Part shown: positions 14,347 to 16,410 of the stretch, piece after piece
Layout: the number at the start of each line of letters is the position of its first letter
Position numbering within the stretch: position 1 is the stretch's first letter
Assembly: GCA_910577495.1 (NCBI GenBank)
Contig: CAJTML010000040.1
Coordinates: 1-16,410 of the forward strand
DNA from: an uncultured Eggerthellaceae bacterium
GTDB lineage: Bacteria > Actinomycetota > Coriobacteriia > Coriobacteriales > Eggerthellaceae
Direction: 5' to 3'
DNA: 16,410 nt
Translations under genes and position numbers: made by a program
Notes under the pieces: generated by a model
Databases searched by the model: none
The model's input: the letters and a program-made list of their open reading frames with translations, nothing else
Told to the model about the DNA's origin: nothing

Positions 14347-15806
14347 GCCTTCTCACTTTCATAAGGCGTCTGGGTAAAGGTTTTTTCGCGCACTTTGGTG
14401 AGCACCGCAATAGTTTCAACATGGTCAGCGTGCGGAAACATGTCCACCGGCACGACGTGCTCAAGGCGATACCCGTGCCTGGTCAGCGTTGCAACATCGC
14501 GCTTTTGCGTTGTGGGATTACACGAGATATACACCACGCGCTCGGGCGAAAGCTGCGCCACCGCGTCCAGAAACTCCTCGGTTGAACCAGCGCGTGGCGG
14601 GTCCATAAGCACCACATCAATATGCTCTTCGCGCTCAGCCAGATCCATGAGAAATTCTGTTGCATCAGCCGCCACAAACTGCGCGTTTTCAATTCCGTTG
14701 TGGCGTGCGTTTTCTTTTGCATCGCGAATGGCAGAGCGCACCGAGTCCACGCCAATGACGCGCGCAGCACCGCGACGCGCTGCCACCAAACCAATCGTGC
14801 CCGTTCCGCAATACGCATCCAACACCGACTGCGTGCTGTCCAAGCCGGCAAGTTCAAGCGCTTTTTCGTAAAGCGTTTCGGTTTGCACTGCATTGACCTG
14901 GTAAAACGATTGCGACGAGATACGAAAACTCAGCCCGCAGAGCTTATCTAAGATAAACCCTGGGCCATAGAGCACGCGCTCTTTTTCGCCCAAAATCACG
15001 TTCGTCTGGCGCTCGTTGATATTTTGCACGATGGTCGTGATGAAGGGGCAGCGTTTGACCAGTTCGCGACAGAACGCCTTCGACCCCACCAGCGTTTGCG
15101 CATTGGTCACAAGCGTGACTAGCACCTCGCCCGAAGTGTGCCCCACGCGCACAATCACGTGGCGAATCAGTCCCGTACCGGTGTTTTCGTTATAGGGTTC
15201 ATAGCCAAACTTCGCCATGAGTTCTTTGATGGTCTGAATAACCTGTTTCGCCTCTTCGTTTTCAATAAGGCAGGCATCGGTGGGGATAATTTCATGTGTG
15301 CCTTGTGCATACATCCCGCAGAGGATCTCATGCGTTGGCGCGCAGTACTTTGACGTGCGGCTCCCCGCGCCCGATGAGGTGCGCGACGCCTTCTGGTTGG
15401 CACCCTGCTTGGGGCGCAGCCGTCTGCCCGGCGCAAAAGGCGAGGTCACCTTGTTGCGGTAGTGAAACGGCACGTCCATGCCCATGACTTCATCCACGCT
15501 CTCAGCAGGGATAAGGTCGGCGAAAAGTTCCTGTACACCAGCGCGCTTGTTCGCCAACTGCTCAGCATACGGGACGTCGATGTACTGGCACCCTCCGCAC
15601 AGATGCGCCACGGGGCAGCGCGACTCCGAGCGCTGCTGGCGGGCGGGCGCCGCAGAGCGCTGCCGGGGCTTAGTTGGCGCAGGACGCTGCTGACGTGTGC
15701 CCGACGCAGGGCGCTGCTGGCGTGCGGGCGACGCAGGACGTCGAGACTGTGTGCGCGGCTTCGCCGACTTTGGTTTGCGCGTCGTTTGTTGCTTGTGATT
15801 TGCCAT
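14340..15806 (-). CDS. rlmD: 23S rRNA (uracil-5-)-methyltransferase, RlmD/TrmA family, with basic repetitive N-terminal tail
   Basis: SAM-dependent enzyme that makes 5-methyluridine in RNA, most likely in 23S rRNA; the exact target uridine cannot be told. Of 488 residues, 1-63 form a disordered Arg/Pro/Ala/Gln tail with four tandem 9-residue repeats (23-58). Then come the iron-sulfur cysteines Cys64, Cys70 and Cys73 (CPVAHLCGGC) and Cys179. A Gly/Ser/Arg-rich stretch at about 127-155 looks like an insertion in the region before Cys179. The catalytic core has QSFYQVN (299-305), the SAM motif VLDAYCGTGTIGL (328-340), DPPRAG (402-407) and the nucleophile Cys429 in VVYISCNPTT, with the terminal FPHADHVE. 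No strong ribosome binding site is seen before the ATG at 15804-15806, so the start is the least certain part. A TrmA/RlmCD name is equally possible. Confidence 0.88.
   Translation of the reverse strand: MANHKQQTTRKPKSAKPRTQSRRPASPARQQRPASGTRQQRPAPTKPRQRSAAPARQQRSESRCPVAHLCGGCQYIDVPYAEQLANKRAGVQELFADLIPAESVDEVMGMDVPFHYRNKVTSPFAPGRRLRPKQGANQKASRTSSGAGSRTSKYCAPTHEILCGMYAQGTHEIIPTDACLIENEEAKQVIQTIKELMAKFGYEPYNENTGTGLIRHVIVRVGHTSGEVLVTLVTNAQTLVGSKAFCRELVKRCPFITTIVQNINERQTNVILGEKERVLYGPGFILDKLCGLSFRISSQSFYQVNAVQTETLYEKALELAGLDSTQSVLDAYCGTGTIGLVAARRGAARVIGVDSVRSAIRDAKENARHNGIENAQFVAADATEFLMDLAEREEHIDVVLMDPPRAGSTEEFLDAVAQLSPERVVYISCNPTTQKRDVATLTRHGYRLEHVVPVDMFPHADHVETIAVLTKVREKTFTQTPYESEKAC
15633..15740. 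repeat. Four tandem 27-bp repeats inside the rlmD-like gene
   Basis: Four head-to-tail 27-bp units, the outer ones more diverged, encode the 9-residue unit R-P-A-S-P-A-R-Q-Q with changes (RPASPARQQ, RPASGTRQQ, RPAPTKPRQ, RSAAPARQQ). The shared core on the plus strand is of the form GCTGCTG-CGTG followed by CGACGCAGG. Repeat length is a multiple of three, so copy number can change without a frameshift. Confidence 0.85.
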
Positions 15807-15819
15807 AAAAACTCGTTCA

Positions 15820-15848
15820 TTCAGCTGGTTTCAAGAGTACACTATAGT
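15820..15848 (+). promoter_or_regulatory. Candidate promoter of the DDAH-like gene
   Basis: TTCAGC (15820-15825) and TATAGT (15843-15848) are spaced by 17 nt, placing the start of transcription near 15855, about 45 nt before the ATG. The -35 match is weak. On the opposite strand TATACT (complement of 15846-15851) could serve the divergent rlmD-like gene, so the two -10 boxes would overlap in the same palindrome. Confidence 0.4.
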
Positions 15849-15852
15849 ATAC
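15837..15852. promoter_or_regulatory. Near-palindrome in the divergent rlmD / DDAH promoter region
   Basis: GTACACTATAGTATAC is a 16-bp dyad with a single mismatched pair, its central 8 bp ACTATAGT being perfect. It covers the likely -10 boxes of both divergent genes. It may be an operator, or simply the consequence of two overlapping -10 elements read from opposite strands. Confidence 0.4.
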
Positions 15853-15898
15853 GCGACACGGCATTGAGGCAGGCCGTGCAAAACCGATAGGAGATTTC

Positions 15899-16410
15899 AT
15901 GACTAAGTTCTCAAACGTCATTGTCCGTCGTCCGGGCAAATCGCTCTGCGACGGCATAACAAGCGCTCCTGAACTGGGACAACCCATTTACGAACGCGCA
16001 ATTGAAGAGCATGATGACTATATCGAGGCGCTCAAGAAATGTGGTGTCGAAGTAACCGTGCTGCCCGCCCTTGAGCAGTATCCCGACTCATGCTTCGTTG
16101 AGGATCCGGCCGTTATCACGCGCATGGGCGCTATCATCACCAACCCGGGCGCATCCACCCGCAATGGCGAAAAAGACGAGATCGAGCCGACGATTCGCCA
16201 ATTCTTCGACGACGAGCACGTCAAGCACATTGAGGCTCCGGGCACGCTTGACGGCGGCGACGTCATGATGGTGGGCGACCACTTCTACGTGGGTCGTTCA
16301 GCACGTACCAATGAAGAGGGCATTCGCCAATTTATTGAGATCCTGGAAGGCTGGAGTCTTGAGGGCTCTGAGGTTCCGCTGGAGGAAGTGCTGCACTTGA
16401 AGACCGGCGT
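15899..16410 (+). CDS. Dimethylarginine dimethylaminohydrolase (DDAH)-family protein, 5' part
   Basis: A member of the amidinotransferase/arginine deiminase (pentein) superfamily of the DDAH type, which hydrolyses N-methylated arginine or arginine-like guanidines to citrulline and an amine. The first 170 codons are visible and the 3' end lies beyond the window. Seen: HVIVR-like opening (NVIVRRPGKSL), CFVEDPAVIT at 65-74 with the substrate-binding Glu68-Asp69, AIITNPGASTRNGE (78-91) with Arg88, GTLDGGDVM (115-123), and LHLKTG (165-170) whose His166 is the expected general base. The catalytic cysteine would be near residue 250 and cannot be checked. TAGGAG lies 5-6 nt before the ATG at 15899-15901. 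It is divergent from the rlmD-like gene. Coriobacteria often live on arginine, but the true substrate (methylarginine, arginine or another guanidine) is unknown. Confidence 0.88.
   Translation, partial: MTKFSNVIVRRPGKSLCDGITSAPELGQPIYERAIEEHDDYIEALKKCGVEVTVLPALEQYPDSCFVEDPAVITRMGAIITNPGASTRNGEKDEIEPTIRQFFDDEHVKHIEAPGTLDGGDVMMVGDHFYVGRSARTNEEGIRQFIEILEGWSLEGSEVPLEEVLHLKTG

Noticed and set aside
15858..15877. Small inverted repeat ACGGC...GCCGT in the leader of the DDAH-like gene.
   Set aside because: Five-base arms with a 10-nt loop are too weak to call a regulatory hairpin.

Overview
The window looks like chromosomal DNA of a moderately GC-rich actinobacterium. The best guess is a member of the Coriobacteriia (Eggerthellaceae-like, possibly near Cryptobacterium, Slackia or Eggerthella). 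This rests on the mix of genes: an ATP-dependent formate-tetrahydrofolate ligase next to a cyclodeaminase-type cyclohydrolase, a biotin ligase without a DNA-binding domain, a TrmA/RlmD-type methyltransferase with a basic tail, and a DDAH-like arginine-modifying enzyme. No database search was possible, so the taxonomic call is inference. Nearly all the DNA is coding; no intergenic stretch exceeds about 180 bp. No tRNA, rRNA, CRISPR array, phage gene or insertion sequence was seen.

Layout. (1) Positions 1-2918, minus strand: coaX (type III pantothenate kinase), then fhs and the 5' end of an fchA/ftcD-type gene, the last two forming a tightly coupled one-carbon folate pair. (2) Positions 3090-5082, plus strand: a solitary OmpR-type response regulator with its own promoter and terminator, then fabH, which starts fatty acid synthesis and is preceded by a palindrome resembling a FabT box. 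(3) Positions 5113-15806, minus strand: a long co-directional array reading rlmD-like, tilS, maf, hpt, ftsH, folP-folK, birA, a MATE transporter and bioY. The tilS-hpt-ftsH core, with folate genes and coaX nearby, is the classic Gram-positive arrangement. (4) From 15899 onward, plus strand: a DDAH-family gene cut by the window edge.

The genes serve cofactor supply (pantothenate to CoA, folate one-carbon units, biotin uptake and attachment), fatty acid initiation, nucleotide salvage and sanitation, and RNA modification. The most striking anomaly is folP. The dihydropteroate synthase reading frame is broken near 9213-9226 by what looks like a deletion of about 32 nt that removes the pterin-binding SVDT segment and shifts the frame. 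The intact folK domain is left downstream in another frame. If real, it suggests loss of de novo folate synthesis in an organism that still carries folate-dependent one-carbon enzymes; if not, it is a sequencing or assembly error. Other points worth a look are the FabT-like operator at fabH, four 27-bp tandem repeats coding a basic tail on the rlmD-like protein, and dyad symmetries in promoter regions.
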